Shown: positions 32,210-42,973, counted from the stretch's first letter. The stretch: 64,000 nt of DNA from Arthrobacter oryzae (GCF_030718995.1 NZ_CP132204.1:4402001-4466000), one strand, 5' to 3'. Numbers and translations: made by a program. Notes: a model not told the origin generated them from the letters alone.

Positions 32210-33193
32210 CTAGTCCTTTGCAGGCTGGAGGGATCTTGCGGCGTGCGGACCGGCGTTCAGGCCGGCGGCCGGGCCGGCGGCCGGCCGGAGCCGGACGGCC
32301 GCGCCGGCGCAGAGGATGACGGCGAGGCCGCCAATGATGGTGGTCCAGGTCAGGGCCTCCCCCAGCAGGAGGGCGGCCCAGACGATGCTCAACACAGGCT
32401 GGATGAGCTGGATCTGGCTGACCTGGGCCATGGGGCCGATGGCCAGTCCGCGGTACCAGGCGAAGAATCCCAGGAACATGCTCACCAGGCCGAGGTAGGC
32501 GAACGACGCCCACTGGGCGGGAGTGGCTGACGGGGGCTGCTCGGCCAGGGACAGCATCGTCAGGAATCCCATCAGCGGCGACGCCAGCACCAGCGCCCAG
32601 GACACGGTCTGCCAGGCGCCGAGCTCACGCGCCAACAGGCCGCCCTCCGCGTAGCCGATGGCCGCTGCCACCACTGCGCCAAGGAGGAGCAGGTCAGCCG
32701 AGTGCAGCTGTCCGAATCCGCCGGACTGCATGGACGCGAAGGCTATGGCCGCCAGGGCGCCCACGCCGGTGATAATCCAGAACGCTGCGCGTGGGCGTTC
32801 GTGCCCCCTCAGGACAGCGGCGGTCGCCGTCGCGGCCGGAAGCAGTGCGATGACCACCGCGCCATGGCTGGCCGGCGTGCTGGTGAGCGCGAAAGACGTC
32901 AGCAGGGGAAAACCGATGACGACGCCGGCGGCCACCACCGCGAGGCGCGCCCACTGGACGCCGCGGGGAAGCCGCTGCCGTGCGAGCGCCAAAGCCGAGG
33001 CGGCAAAGACCGCGGCAACCACCGCGCGGCCGGACCCGATGAACAGTGGTGAGAGCCCCGCGACGGCGACCTTGGTGAACGGAACCGTGAACGAGAAGGC
33101 CGCTACTCCGAGGAGTCCCCACAACAGTCCGGAGGGGGTGCTGGGCGGTATCACTGGGCGAATCACTACAGTAGCGCTATTATTAGGTCTCAT
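32210..33193 (-). CDS. EamA/DMT family transporter
   Basis: The protein has about ten hydrophobic segments in two EamA repeats (start GLLWGLLGVAAFSFTVPFTKVA; second repeat ADLLLLGAVVAAAIGYAEGGLLARELG). The motif QLIQPVLSIVWAALLLGE near the end is typical of RhaT/EamA drug-metabolite exporters. The ATG at 33193 forms a CATG palindrome with the start codon of the divergent MocR gene; GTGs at 33166 or 33154 are also possible starts. The substrate is unknown; an amino compound sensed by the neighbouring PLP regulator is a reasonable guess. Confidence 0.85.
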   Translation of the reverse strand: MRPNNSATVVIRPVIPPSTPSGLLWGLLGVAAFSFTVPFTKVAVAGLSPLFIGSGRAVVAAVFAASALALARQRLPRGVQWARLAVVAAGVVIGFPLLTSFALTSTPASHGAVVIALLPAATATAAVLRGHERPRAAFWIITGVGALAAIAFASMQSGGFGQLHSADLLLLGAVVAAAIGYAEGGLLARELGAWQTVSWALVLASPLMGFLTMLSLAEQPPSATPAQWASFAYLGLVSMFLGFFAWYRGLAIGPMAQVSQIQLIQPVLSIVWAALLLGEALTWTTIIGGLAVILCAGAAVRLRPAAGPAAGLNAGPHAARSLQPAKD

Positions 33194-34604
33194 GAACAAC
33201 GATAGCAGTTCGAAGATTGCCACGCGACTGCGCGATTGGATCGCCCAGGCCGCGCCGGGATCAAGGCTGCCGTCCACGCGGTCGCTGGTCGCTGAGTTCC
33301 AGGCAAGCCCGGTCACGGTGCAGAAGGCACTGCAGGCCCTCACCGCACAGGGCCTCATTGAAAGCCGGCCCGGCGTCGGGACATTCGTCCGTGCCGTCCG
33401 GACCGCGCGCCCGTCGGACTACGGCTGGCAGACGGCCGCCTTGAGGTCACCGCTGGCGCCGCTTCCGTCGGCCTCCACCACCATGCGTGACGTGGCAAAT
33501 GATGCCATCGCTTTCCATTCCGGCTACCCGGACCGCGAGCTTCTGCCTGAACGGCTGGTGCGGGCAGCCCTTACCCGCGCAGCCCGCGGTGAAGCGGCGT
33601 TATCCCGTCCCCCCGCAGCAGGCCTGCCGGAACTTCAATCGTGGTTCGCGCACGAACTCGGCGCATCGACACCGGCCGGGACCACGCCGCCGAACCCGAG
33701 CGACGTCGTCGTCCTTCCGGGAAGCCAGAGCGGGCTCAGCTCGATCTTCAGCGCCCTCGCCGGCCGCGGACAGCCGCTGCTGATGGAATCCCCCACCTAC
33801 TGGGGCGCCATCCTGGCGGCGGCGCAGGCCGGCGTCCGCGTTGTCCCGGTACCCACCGGACCTGACGGTCCGGACCCTACCGAACTGGCGCGGGCGTTCG
33901 ACGAAACCGGAGCGCGCCTGTTCTACGCGCAACCCAACTACGCGAACCCCACGGGGGCGCAGTGGGCGGCCGGGCGGGGCGAAGAGGTCCTGCAGGTGGT
34001 GCGCGACAAGGGCGCGTTCCTGGTGGAGGACGACTGGGCACACGACTTCGGGATCACCACCAATCCTGTGCCCGTCGCCTCCCGCGACGACTCCGGCCAT
34101 GTGGTGTACCTTCGTTCGCTGACCAAGAGCGTATCCCCGGCCATCCGCATTGCCGCGGTCATCGCACGCGGCCCGGCACGTGAGCGCATCCTGGCGGACC
34201 GGGCAGCCGAGTCGATGTATGTCAGCGGGCTACTCCAGGCAGCAGCGCTGGACGTCGTCACGCAGCCGGGATGGCAGACGCACCTGCGGAGCCTCCGCCA
34301 CCAGCTCCAGTCGCGCCGGGACCTCCTGGTCGCCAGCATGCGCGAGCACGCCCCTCAGGCGCACATCGAGCACGTCCCCAAGGGAGGGCTGAATCTCTGG
34401 GCGCGGGTGCCCGACGGGACTGACCTCGAACGGCTGGCCCGCGACTGCGAAAGCGACGGTGTCATCATTGCCGCCGGACGGGAGTGGTTCCCTGCCGAAC
34501 CTGCCGGCGCGTTCATCCGCCTCAACTACTCGGGGTCCAACCCGGGAGCGTTTCCGCAGGGTGCGCGCGTCATCGGCCGGGCACTGGAACGCGCCAACCC
34601 CTAG
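33192..34604 (+). CDS. MocR/PdxR-type regulator (GntR helix-turn-helix plus aminotransferase domain)
   Basis: The 470-aa protein joins a winged helix (SRLPSTRSLVAEFQASPVTVQKALQAL) to a class I aminotransferase fold. The PLP lysine stands in RSLTKSVSPAIRIA, and the domain also shows YAQPNYANPTGAQ and VEDDWAHDFGI. MocR proteins use PLP as co-effector to control vitamin B6, GABA, taurine or transporter genes. It diverges from the EamA-paiB operon with overlapping start codons, so that operon is its likely target. TATTAT/TATTAG 5-8 nt before the ATG suggests a leaderless mRNA. Confidence 0.9.
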   Translation: MNNDSSSKIATRLRDWIAQAAPGSRLPSTRSLVAEFQASPVTVQKALQALTAQGLIESRPGVGTFVRAVRTARPSDYGWQTAALRSPLAPLPSASTTMRDVANDAIAFHSGYPDRELLPERLVRAALTRAARGEAALSRPPAAGLPELQSWFAHELGASTPAGTTPPNPSDVVVLPGSQSGLSSIFSALAGRGQPLLMESPTYWGAILAAAQAGVRVVPVPTGPDGPDPTELARAFDETGARLFYAQPNYANPTGAQWAAGRGEEVLQVVRDKGAFLVEDDWAHDFGITTNPVPVASRDDSGHVVYLRSLTKSVSPAIRIAAVIARGPARERILADRAAESMYVSGLLQAAALDVVTQPGWQTHLRSLRHQLQSRRDLLVASMREHAPQAHIEHVPKGGLNLWARVPDGTDLERLARDCESDGVIIAAGREWFPAEPAGAFIRLNYSGSNPGAFPQGARVIGRALERANP

Positions 34605-34632
34605 CATCAGCCCGCCTGGAATCAGCCGGGCT

Positions 34633-34679
34633 GACAAAGGCCGCGGCTCCTTCCTTGCGGAGGGAGCCACGGCCTTGTC
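34633..34679. terminator. Bidirectional terminator between MocR and MHS genes
   Basis: A stem of about 20 bp with a few mismatches (starting GACAAAGGCCG at 34633, ending CGGCCTTGTC at 34679) has a TTGC loop between two converging stops. Confidence 0.7.
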
Positions 34680-34724
34680 GCGTGGAATCTTGTGGCGTGG
34701 AGTGCAGTCCAGGTGCCGCCGACG

Positions 34725-36074
34725 CTAGCTGGCGTCCTCCGTGAGGACAAGGTCGCGGCCCACGGTCTCCGGAGTGAAGAACGTGGTGGCGAACGAAATC
34801 AGGGCAAGAACCAGCGAGTAGATGGCGAGCACCAGCCAGGAGTGATCCGTTGCCGCCAGGAGCGAGGCACCCACGAGGGGAACAAGCCCGCCGGCCAGGA
34901 CGGCGGAGAGTTCCCGGCTCATGGCCACCCCGGTGAAGCGGTACTGGGAGCCGAACAGTTCAGGCAGGAGCGGGCACTGCGGGCCCAGCATGGACTGGAC
35001 GCCGATGGCGATGCCTACCACCATGACCACCCAGACGAGGGTCACGTTGCCCAGCGTCACGAGGTAGAACGCCGGGAGGGCGATGACCGCCTGGAAGAGT
35101 GCACCATAGCGGTAGACCGGCACGCGGCCGAAACGGTCGGAGAGCGCGCCGAAGGTGACCACCATGACGGCGGCAAAGCCGGCGGCGATGAGCAGGCCCA
35201 CGGGTCCGATGAACTTATCGCCCGGGAACACGCCGTCCTTGGCCGCCAGGAAGGCGATCAGGAGCGCGGAATAGATCGAGGAATTGCCGTTCTCGCCCAT
35301 GCGCAGGCCGATGCCCACCAGCACGTTCTTCTTCGAGTGCTTCCACAGCTGGCCGACGGGGTTCTTGACCACGTTCTTGTGCTTTTCGAGCTCCTGGAAC
35401 ACCGGCGTTTCCTTTAGCCGCAGCCGGATGAAGATTGCCACCGCTATCAGGAGGATGCTGGCCAGGAACGGTACGCGCCACAACCACCCCTCCAGCACGG
35501 CCTTGTCCGCCATGGCGATCAGCGCAAACGTGCCTGCACCCAGGAGGGTGCCCAGTTGGATGCCGACGAACGGCAGGGAAGCGAAGAAACCACGACGGCG
35601 GCGCGGTGCAACTTCGGAAATCAGGGTGGTGGCACCGGCCTGTTCAGCGCCGGCTCCGAGGCCCTGGAGGATGCGGAGCGTGACCAGCAGGACCGCACCC
35701 AGCATGCCCGCCTGCTCGAAGGTCGGCAGCAGGCCGATGGCGAAGCTCGCGGTTCCCATCAGGCCGATCGTGAGGATCAGGACCATTTTGCGGCCGAACC
35801 TGTCACCGATATAGCCAAAGATGACTCCGCCGAACGGGCGGGCTGCGAACCCGACGCCGTAGGTGGCGAACGATGCGATCAGGGCACCGTCCTCACCGAG
35901 GGGCTTGAAAAAAAGCGGCCCGAAGATCAATGCCGATGCCAGGCCGTAAATGTAGAAATCGTAATACTCCAGAGCGGAGCCCACGGAGCTGGCAAGAGTT
36001 GCCCTCCGCAGTTGTTCCGGTTCGACGACGGCGCCGTCCGCATCCGCAAGCGGTGATTCAGTACGAGTTGTCAC
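34725..36074 (-). CDS. MHS family major facilitator transporter
   Basis: The 449-aa protein has twelve hydrophobic segments and the metabolite:H+ symporter signatures: ASSVGSALEYYDFYIYGLAS in the first segment, the loop GYIGDRFGRKMVL, and LRILQGLGAGAEQAGATTLISEVAP. Members (ShiA, ProP, KgtP) import organic acids or betaines with protons. I chose GTG 36074, preceded by GGGAG at 6 nt. The next gene upstream is an IclR regulator on the same strand, and the promoter overlaps a CTGTTCA element, so uptake is probably substrate-induced. An organic acid is the likely cargo. Confidence 0.92.
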   Translation of the reverse strand: MTTRTESPLADADGAVVEPEQLRRATLASSVGSALEYYDFYIYGLASALIFGPLFFKPLGEDGALIASFATYGVGFAARPFGGVIFGYIGDRFGRKMVLILTIGLMGTASFAIGLLPTFEQAGMLGAVLLVTLRILQGLGAGAEQAGATTLISEVAPRRRRGFFASLPFVGIQLGTLLGAGTFALIAMADKAVLEGWLWRVPFLASILLIAVAIFIRLRLKETPVFQELEKHKNVVKNPVGQLWKHSKKNVLVGIGLRMGENGNSSIYSALLIAFLAAKDGVFPGDKFIGPVGLLIAAGFAAVMVVTFGALSDRFGRVPVYRYGALFQAVIALPAFYLVTLGNVTLVWVVMVVGIAIGVQSMLGPQCPLLPELFGSQYRFTGVAMSRELSAVLAGGLVPLVGASLLAATDHSWLVLAIYSLVLALISFATTFFTPETVGRDLVLTEDAS

Positions 36075-36146
36075 TAGCACTCCCTTAAGAACACTCCAGA
36101 CCCCCGTTGGTCTGGTGGGATAGCGACGGCACCGGTGGTGTCGATC

Positions 36147-36160
36147 ACTATATTGAACAG
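36147..36160 (-). promoter_or_regulatory. CTGTTCAATAT element on the -10 box of the MHS transporter gene
   Basis: On the minus strand CTGTTCAATAT (36160-36150) overlaps the -10-like TATAGT (36152-36147), about 73 nt before the GTG start. The element-to--10 layout is the same as at 30483. Confidence 0.5.
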
Positions 36161-36239
36161 CGTACAGCACCTTGAACGGATCGCCAATGATGTAATCCGA
36201 TTTTTTTCGGTAGTGAGGGATCTCCCGCCCGGTCCCTCG

Positions 36240-37037
36240 TTAGCCCATGGGGTTGCCGAGTGAACGTGCCAGTTCCTGCAGCTCCTTGACCATCATGGCG
36301 CCCTGCTCCTGGGAATAGGTTGCCTTCAGGGCAGTGACGGACAGTCCCAGGCTCGGTCCGTGGGCTCCCCTGGTGGGGACCGCAACCGCAAGGCACACGA
36401 CGCCGGTGGTGGACTCTTCATCCTCGAAGGCGTAGCCCTGCTCCCGGATGACCGGCAGTTGCTTTTTGAACTCAGCGCCGGTCCGGAGCGATTTGGGAGT
36501 AAGTACCGGCAGTTCGGCATCATCAGGAAACATCTCGTCGATGTCGTGATCGTGCAGCCGGGCAATGAGGGCCTTGCCCACGGCGCACAGCGACACCGGC
36601 ATCTTGTCGCCGATATTGGACGTGAGCCTGACCGCCGGGTGCCCTTCATAACGGGCCAGGTAGATCACATTGGTGCCGTCCAGCATGGCGATGCGGACAG
36701 TTTCGCCGGACAGGGTGGGAGCCTGCTCGCAGAAGCGGTAGAACTCCTGGACCTCGTCCAGCCGGCTGAGGTAGGCGGCGCCGAGTTCCACAAGTTTGCG
36801 CCCCAGGGTGAAATCGGCACCCTGCCGGTTGATGAGGCGCGCCTCCTCAAGTGCCAACATCAGATTCGATGTCGACGACTTGGGGATGCCCAGTTCCCGC
36901 GAAAGGTCGCTCAGCGTAAGCCTGCCTGTCGCGGAGGCAGCCAGTGCCTCCAGCACGGCAGCAGCCCTCGTCACGGCCGGCGCGGGGGACGCACTCCCCA
37001 GTCCGTCGGAGGTGCGGGGAGCCCGGGAATCGGCCAT
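36240..37037 (-). CDS. IclR family transcriptional regulator
   Basis: The 265-aa protein has the N-terminal winged helix (RLTLSDLSRELGIPKSSTSNLML) and the IclR effector domain (VRIAMLDGTNVIYLARYEGHP, MPVSLCAVGKALIARL, GYAFEDEESTTGVVCLAVAV). AAGGAGA precedes the ATG. It is likely to regulate the MHS transporter gene downstream and, judged by shared CTGTTCA elements, itself and the D-2-hydroxyacid dehydrogenase gene. The effector should be an aromatic or organic acid carried by the transporter. Confidence 0.92.
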   Translation of the reverse strand: MADSRAPRTSDGLGSASPAPAVTRAAAVLEALAASATGRLTLSDLSRELGIPKSSTSNLMLALEEARLINRQGADFTLGRKLVELGAAYLSRLDEVQEFYRFCEQAPTLSGETVRIAMLDGTNVIYLARYEGHPAVRLTSNIGDKMPVSLCAVGKALIARLHDHDIDEMFPDDAELPVLTPKSLRTGAEFKKQLPVIREQGYAFEDEESTTGVVCLAVAVPTRGAHGPSLGLSVTALKATYSQEQGAMMVKELQELARSLGNPMG

Positions 37038-37074
37038 GATTCTCCTTCAGTTAAAAGCGCGTCCGTTAATGCGT

Positions 37075-37106
37075 TGTTCATCCAGTCTGTTCATTCAGCT
37101 GAACAG
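37075..37106. promoter_or_regulatory. Triple TGTTCA operator region upstream of the IclR gene
   Basis: CTGTTCA-N6-TGAACAG (37087-37106) is a perfect 7-bp-arm palindrome, and another TGTTCA in direct orientation lies at 37075-37080. They are 38-70 nt upstream of the IclR start, fitting autoregulation. Confidence 0.55.
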
Positions 37107-37227
37107 TAACCATCATAATGTGTGGGCACCGTATTATGGCCCCCGGGGGCCGATCTTCGCAGCGGCGTGGTCCCAACACAGGACCTTTGACCCTTGGAGG
37201 GCGCGGTTCGTCACTCCTCAAAAATGT

Positions 37228-37256
37228 TTCACATTTCGAAAAATTCACTGTATATT
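37228..37256 (+). promoter_or_regulatory. Orphan promoter with consensus-like boxes
   Basis: TTCACA (37228-37233) and TATATT (37251-37256) are spaced by 17 nt, each one base off consensus. The predicted start, about 37263, is right at the base of a terminator hairpin, and no plus-strand gene follows. A TTTC-N7-GAAA repeat overlaps the -35. The intergenic stretch 37038-37357 otherwise holds only the IclR operator region. Confidence 0.5.
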
Positions 37257-37263
37257 CAATTGC

Positions 37264-37310
37264 AAGCCTTCCACCGCGGCATCCCCCAATAGCCGCGGTG
37301 GAAGGCTTTT
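37264..37310 (+). terminator. Strong hairpin terminator with T run, no gene in front of it
   Basis: A perfect 17-bp stem (37264-37280 with 37292-37308) with an 11-nt loop ends in TTTT on the plus strand. On the minus strand it could also end the transcript of the 37358-37648 gene, but that side lacks a T run. Confidence 0.75.
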
Positions 37311-37357
37311 CCAATGTCCGGCGGAGCCCCCTTCCCGGAATCACGCGGCTCCAGGAA

Positions 37358-37648
37358 TCACGCGGCGTCCGCGACTGCCTCCCTCAGGCGCCAGCCTCCA
37401 CCTAGTCCGTCGCGGATTAATTCCATGGTGGTCAGTGCCGAGTTTTCGTTCGTGCCAAGCCTCGCCTGGACCTGCCACACTTCGATATCCACCCGCCCCA
37501 GGCCCTTGGGCATCCTGCGTTCAGCCTCCCACCAGCTGACACGCTCAAACCAGCGGACCGGCTCCGCCCCGATGGTCCATACGCGTCCGCCGCGGAGAAC
37601 GGCTAGGGGCCGCCCGTCCGGGGCCATCCTCATCATGACGTGTTCCAT
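37358..37648 (-). CDS. Small conserved protein, DUF6504-like
   Basis: The 96-aa protein contains RGGRVWTIGAEPVRWFERVSWWE and VDIEVWQVQARLG, an arginine/tryptophan-rich pattern that resembles the small DUF6504-type proteins found near DNA polymerase genes in Actinobacteria. No such polymerase is present here. TAGTCT (37660-37655, minus) is exactly 6 nt before the ATG and no ribosome site is seen, so the mRNA is probably leaderless. Function is unknown. Confidence 0.65.
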   Translation of the reverse strand: MEHVMMRMAPDGRPLAVLRGGRVWTIGAEPVRWFERVSWWEAERRMPKGLGRVDIEVWQVQARLGTNENSALTTMELIRDGLGGGWRLREAVADAA

Positions 37649-37698
37649 GCCGCAAGACTATGGAGGGGGTCCGACAGTTTTTGCCTTGGTACCGGTGA

Positions 37699-37747
37699 CA
37701 AAAAACCCCGCCGCAACCGGCCTGTTTGGCCTGCTGCGACGGGGTTT
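37699..37747 (-). terminator. Terminator of tRNA-Val
   Basis: On the minus strand AAACCCCGTCGCA pairs with TGCGGCGGGGTTT and a run of six T follows. It begins a few bases after the encoded CCA of the tRNA. Confidence 0.85.
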
Positions 37748-37750
37748 CGT

Positions 37751-37826
37751 TGGTGGGTCCTACCGGGATCGAACCGATGACATCCACGGTGTAAACGTGG
37801 CGCTCTACCAGCTGAGCTAAAGACCC
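37751..37826 (-). tRNA. tRNA-Val (TAC anticodon), CCA encoded
   Basis: The minus strand gives acceptor GGGTCTT pairing with AGGACCC, D arm AGCTCAGCTGGTAGAGC, anticodon loop TTTACAC (TAC at 37793-37791), and T arm TCGGTTCGATCCCGGTA, then A-CCA. All four arms pair. Confidence 0.97.
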
Positions 37827-37935
37827 AAACAGTGATCTCGGCGCCTCAGCGCTTCAACCAACGAACAGCAACTCTACCGGATGGAACCGGCGGAACGCCA
37901 ATCGGCAGGGCCTCCCGACCGCAGTGAGGTGAAGC

Positions 37936-38856
37936 TCACAGATCCGGCAGTTCGCCTGCCAGCCACGTGAGCGATTCACTGACTCCGGCTTCCAGCTTGA
38001 TCGTGGCCAGGTCGTCCCCCCGCGTGGCTCCCCTGTTGATGATGACCACCGGCTTCTCCTGCTTGGCGGCATGGCGTACGAAGCGAAGGCCGCTCATGAC
38101 GGTCAGTGAGGATCCGGCAACAACAAGGGCGCGGGCCTCGTCGACCATGGCGTACGAGCGTTCCACCCGGTCCTTGGGAACATTTTCACCGAAGTACACA
38201 AAGTCGGGTTTCAGATTGCCCCCGCAGGCCGGACAGTGCGCCACGACGAAACTGCGGATGAGGGCCGAGTCCTCCACGGTGGCGTCGGCATCGGGCGCCA
38301 TCTCCACCATGCCGTCAGCCAGGGCCCGTTCCAGGAACCCGGGATTCAGTTCCTCCAGGACCCCCGCCAGCAGGGTCCTGCTATACCGGCGCGCACAGGA
38401 CAGGCAGGCCACCCGGTCGAAGCGGCCGTGGAGGTCAACCACGTTGACACTGCCGGCATCTTCGTGGAGCCGGTCAACGTTTTGGGTAATGAGGCCGGTC
38501 AACAGGCCGCGCTGCTCCAGCCGGGCAGCTGCCGCATGGCCGTCATTGGGGTCCGCCCGCCGGAGGTGGGACCAGCCAATGTGGTTGCGCGCCCAGTACC
38601 GCTGGCGGTTACCGGCGTGGCCAATGAACTCCTGGTAAGTCATGGGCGCCCGCGGTGCTGCGTCGGGCCCCCGATAGTCCGGAATGCCCGAGTCCGTACT
38701 GAGGCCTGCCCCGGTAAGGAGTGCAAAACGGTTGCCCGCCAGGGCATCCCGGATGCCCCGGAGGACGCCAAGTTCGTCAGGGGCGGGCGCGGCAGCCCCC
38801 ACCGGCGGCAGGCTGGCGAAACCAGTCATGCCAAGTCCGGGGTGCCGCTGCCTCAT
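37936..38856 (-). CDS. Sir2 family NAD-dependent protein deacetylase
   Basis: The 306-aa sirtuin has GAGLSTDSGIPDYRGP (49-64), TQNVDRLHEDAG with the NAD-ribose contacts, the catalytic His143 in LHGRFD, and four zinc cysteines as CLSC (151-154) and CPAC (about 208-211). It removes acyl groups from lysines using NAD. The class is the bacterial one with an N-terminal extension and a longer zinc module. It follows the peroxiredoxin gene after only 4 nt, so both are co-expressed. Confidence 0.93.
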   Translation of the reverse strand: MRQRHPGLGMTGFASLPPVGAAAPAPDELGVLRGIRDALAGNRFALLTGAGLSTDSGIPDYRGPDAAPRAPMTYQEFIGHAGNRQRYWARNHIGWSHLRRADPNDGHAAAARLEQRGLLTGLITQNVDRLHEDAGSVNVVDLHGRFDRVACLSCARRYSRTLLAGVLEELNPGFLERALADGMVEMAPDADATVEDSALIRSFVVAHCPACGGNLKPDFVYFGENVPKDRVERSYAMVDEARALVVAGSSLTVMSGLRFVRHAAKQEKPVVIINRGATRGDDLATIKLEAGVSESLTWLAGELPDL

Positions 38857-38860
38857 GCCG

Positions 38861-39373
38861 TCAGTTCCCGCCGAGCTCCGAAAGGGCTGCGCGATAACCG
38901 GCCAGGTCGCGGGCCTGGCCGCGGGGATTCACCACGACATACCGGATGATGCCGTCGGCGTCGATAATGAACGTTCCCCGCAGTGCCATGCCGCTGCCGG
39001 GATCAAACACGCCGTATTGGGAAGCCACGTCCCCATGCGGCCAGAAGTCGGCCAGCAGGTCAAACCCGTAGCCCTCCTTCTCCGCATATGCGCGCAGCGT
39101 AAACTTGCTGTCCACGGAAAGCGCAAGGACAGTGGCGTTCTCATCCTCGAACAGTGCAAGGTTGTCCCGGATCTCACAGAGTTCGCCGGTACAAATTCCC
39201 GAGAAAGCGAACGGATAAAAAACTACGACGACGTTGCGTCCCCGCAGTTCCGACAGCCTCACAGGTTCACCGTACTGATTGACCAGTTCGAAGTCGGGGG
39301 CCGTCTCTCCGACCGCAGGAACACCGGCCGCCGCACCGGCATCCTGCACGGGCTGCAGTTGCTGCAGCGTCAC
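38861..39373 (-). CDS. Peroxiredoxin, AhpE-like
   Basis: The 170-aa thiol peroxidase reduces hydroperoxides. The peroxidatic cysteine is Cys61 in PFAFSGICTGELC, and Cys66 in the same motif could resolve it; Mycobacterium AhpE lacks the second cysteine. APDFELVNQYGEPVRLSELRG at the start and RGTFIIDADGIIRY are typical. It overlaps the upstream DUF3052 gene by 4 nt and the sirtuin gene follows directly. Confidence 0.92.
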   Translation of the reverse strand: MTLQQLQPVQDAGAAAGVPAVGETAPDFELVNQYGEPVRLSELRGRNVVVVFYPFAFSGICTGELCEIRDNLALFEDENATVLALSVDSKFTLRAYAEKEGYGFDLLADFWPHGDVASQYGVFDPGSGMALRGTFIIDADGIIRYVVVNPRGQARDLAGYRAALSELGGN

Positions 39374-39789
39374 TTGTTCTTCCTGGTGACCAGGCGCGTT
39401 GCGCTCCAGTCCTTGGAGACACCCGGTGACGTGGTGAGGTGGAGCCCTGCCGTGGGTGCGGCCTCCTGGATCTCCGCCGGGGACACATAGCCGTGCCGCC
39501 CTGACTTCGGCGTGAGCACCCAGACAACACCGTTCTCACTCAGGGTGGTCAGCGAATCCATCAGGGTGTCAACCAGGTCTCCGTCGCCGTCCCGCCACCA
39601 GAAAATGACGGCGTCCACCACGTCATGGTCGTCCTCATCAAGGAGCTCGGAACCGGTCAGGTCCTCAATATCATCACGTAAGTCGAAGTCGACGTCGTCG
39701 TCGTAACCGAACTCCTGAATCAGATCCCCGTTTTTGAAACCCAATTTTTCCGCCACATTTACCGAAGTGGCGGCGTCGGCCTCGCTCAC
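39370..39789 (-). CDS. DUF3052 family protein
   Basis: The 139-aa acidic protein has the DUF3052 pattern VAEKLGFKNGDLIQEFGYDDDVDFDLRDDIE, EDDHDVVDAVIFWWRDGDGDLVDTLMDSLT and the ending WVLTPKSGRHGYVSPAEIQEAAPTAGL. The family is found throughout Actinobacteria and its function is unknown. I chose GTG 39789 because GGAGG lies 5 nt upstream; an in-frame TTG 4 codons earlier overlaps that site. The operon DUF3052-ahpE-sirtuin suggests a role near redox control, which is inference. Confidence 0.9.
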   Translation of the reverse strand: MSEADAATSVNVAEKLGFKNGDLIQEFGYDDDVDFDLRDDIEDLTGSELLDEDDHDVVDAVIFWWRDGDGDLVDTLMDSLTTLSENGVVWVLTPKSGRHGYVSPAEIQEAAPTAGLHLTTSPGVSKDWSATRLVTRKNK

Positions 39790-40211
39790 GTGTTCCTCCA
39801 ATGCTTAGTCATTTGCATAAATCTAGTGATTTCCATTACTACAAGCCAACACCCTTTGTGCCTGCTCTTCAAGCTGTTGGCCCGCGATCCCACTTATTCT
39901 GCGTCACACCCGGGCCTGGCGCCGGTCCGGCGGGGCCGGGTTCCGTCACACAACCAGTATGACGTCAAATACGACAGGGACGTCAGGCAGCGGCTACGCA
40001 TCGGCTAGCTCTCACAGCTAGAGTGGCTGGTGACGACTATGCCAGCGGGGCGATCGCCCTGGATTTTTAAGGCCATAGACGTGATAGGACCCTGCCCGGC
40101 GCACATGACCGGGCTGTTGTAACCGATACGTCGCACACGTCGCGTTCATGCCAGGCAGTTACCCTGCCGGACCTGAGTGCGCCGATGCATGCGCGCAAAG
40201 AGAGGTTGGAC
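39790..40211. promoter_or_regulatory. 422-nt divergent region upstream of aceE and DUF3052
   Basis: No gene is seen. A -10-like TAGAGT at 40019-40024 would start the aceE transcript near 40031 and leave a leader of about 180 nt. Two GACGTC palindromes stand 18 nt apart (first in TATGACGTCAAAT near 39958). Toward DUF3052 the sequence is AT-rich, with TAGATT on the minus strand. The long leader may carry control, but I recognise no riboswitch. Confidence 0.45.
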
Positions 40212-42953
<2,742 letters not shown>

Positions 42954-42973
42954 CGCACCACCCCTGACCCCGG

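Noticed and set aside
37118..37405. A 95-codon frame over the orphan promoter and terminator at 37.2 kb
   Set aside because: It lacks a ribosome site, crosses the terminator hairpin and the end of the DUF6504-like gene, and has no normal codon bias.
37751..37826. tRNA-Val considered as an integration site
   Set aside because: I saw no repeat of its 3' end in the flanks and the neighbouring genes are core functions.
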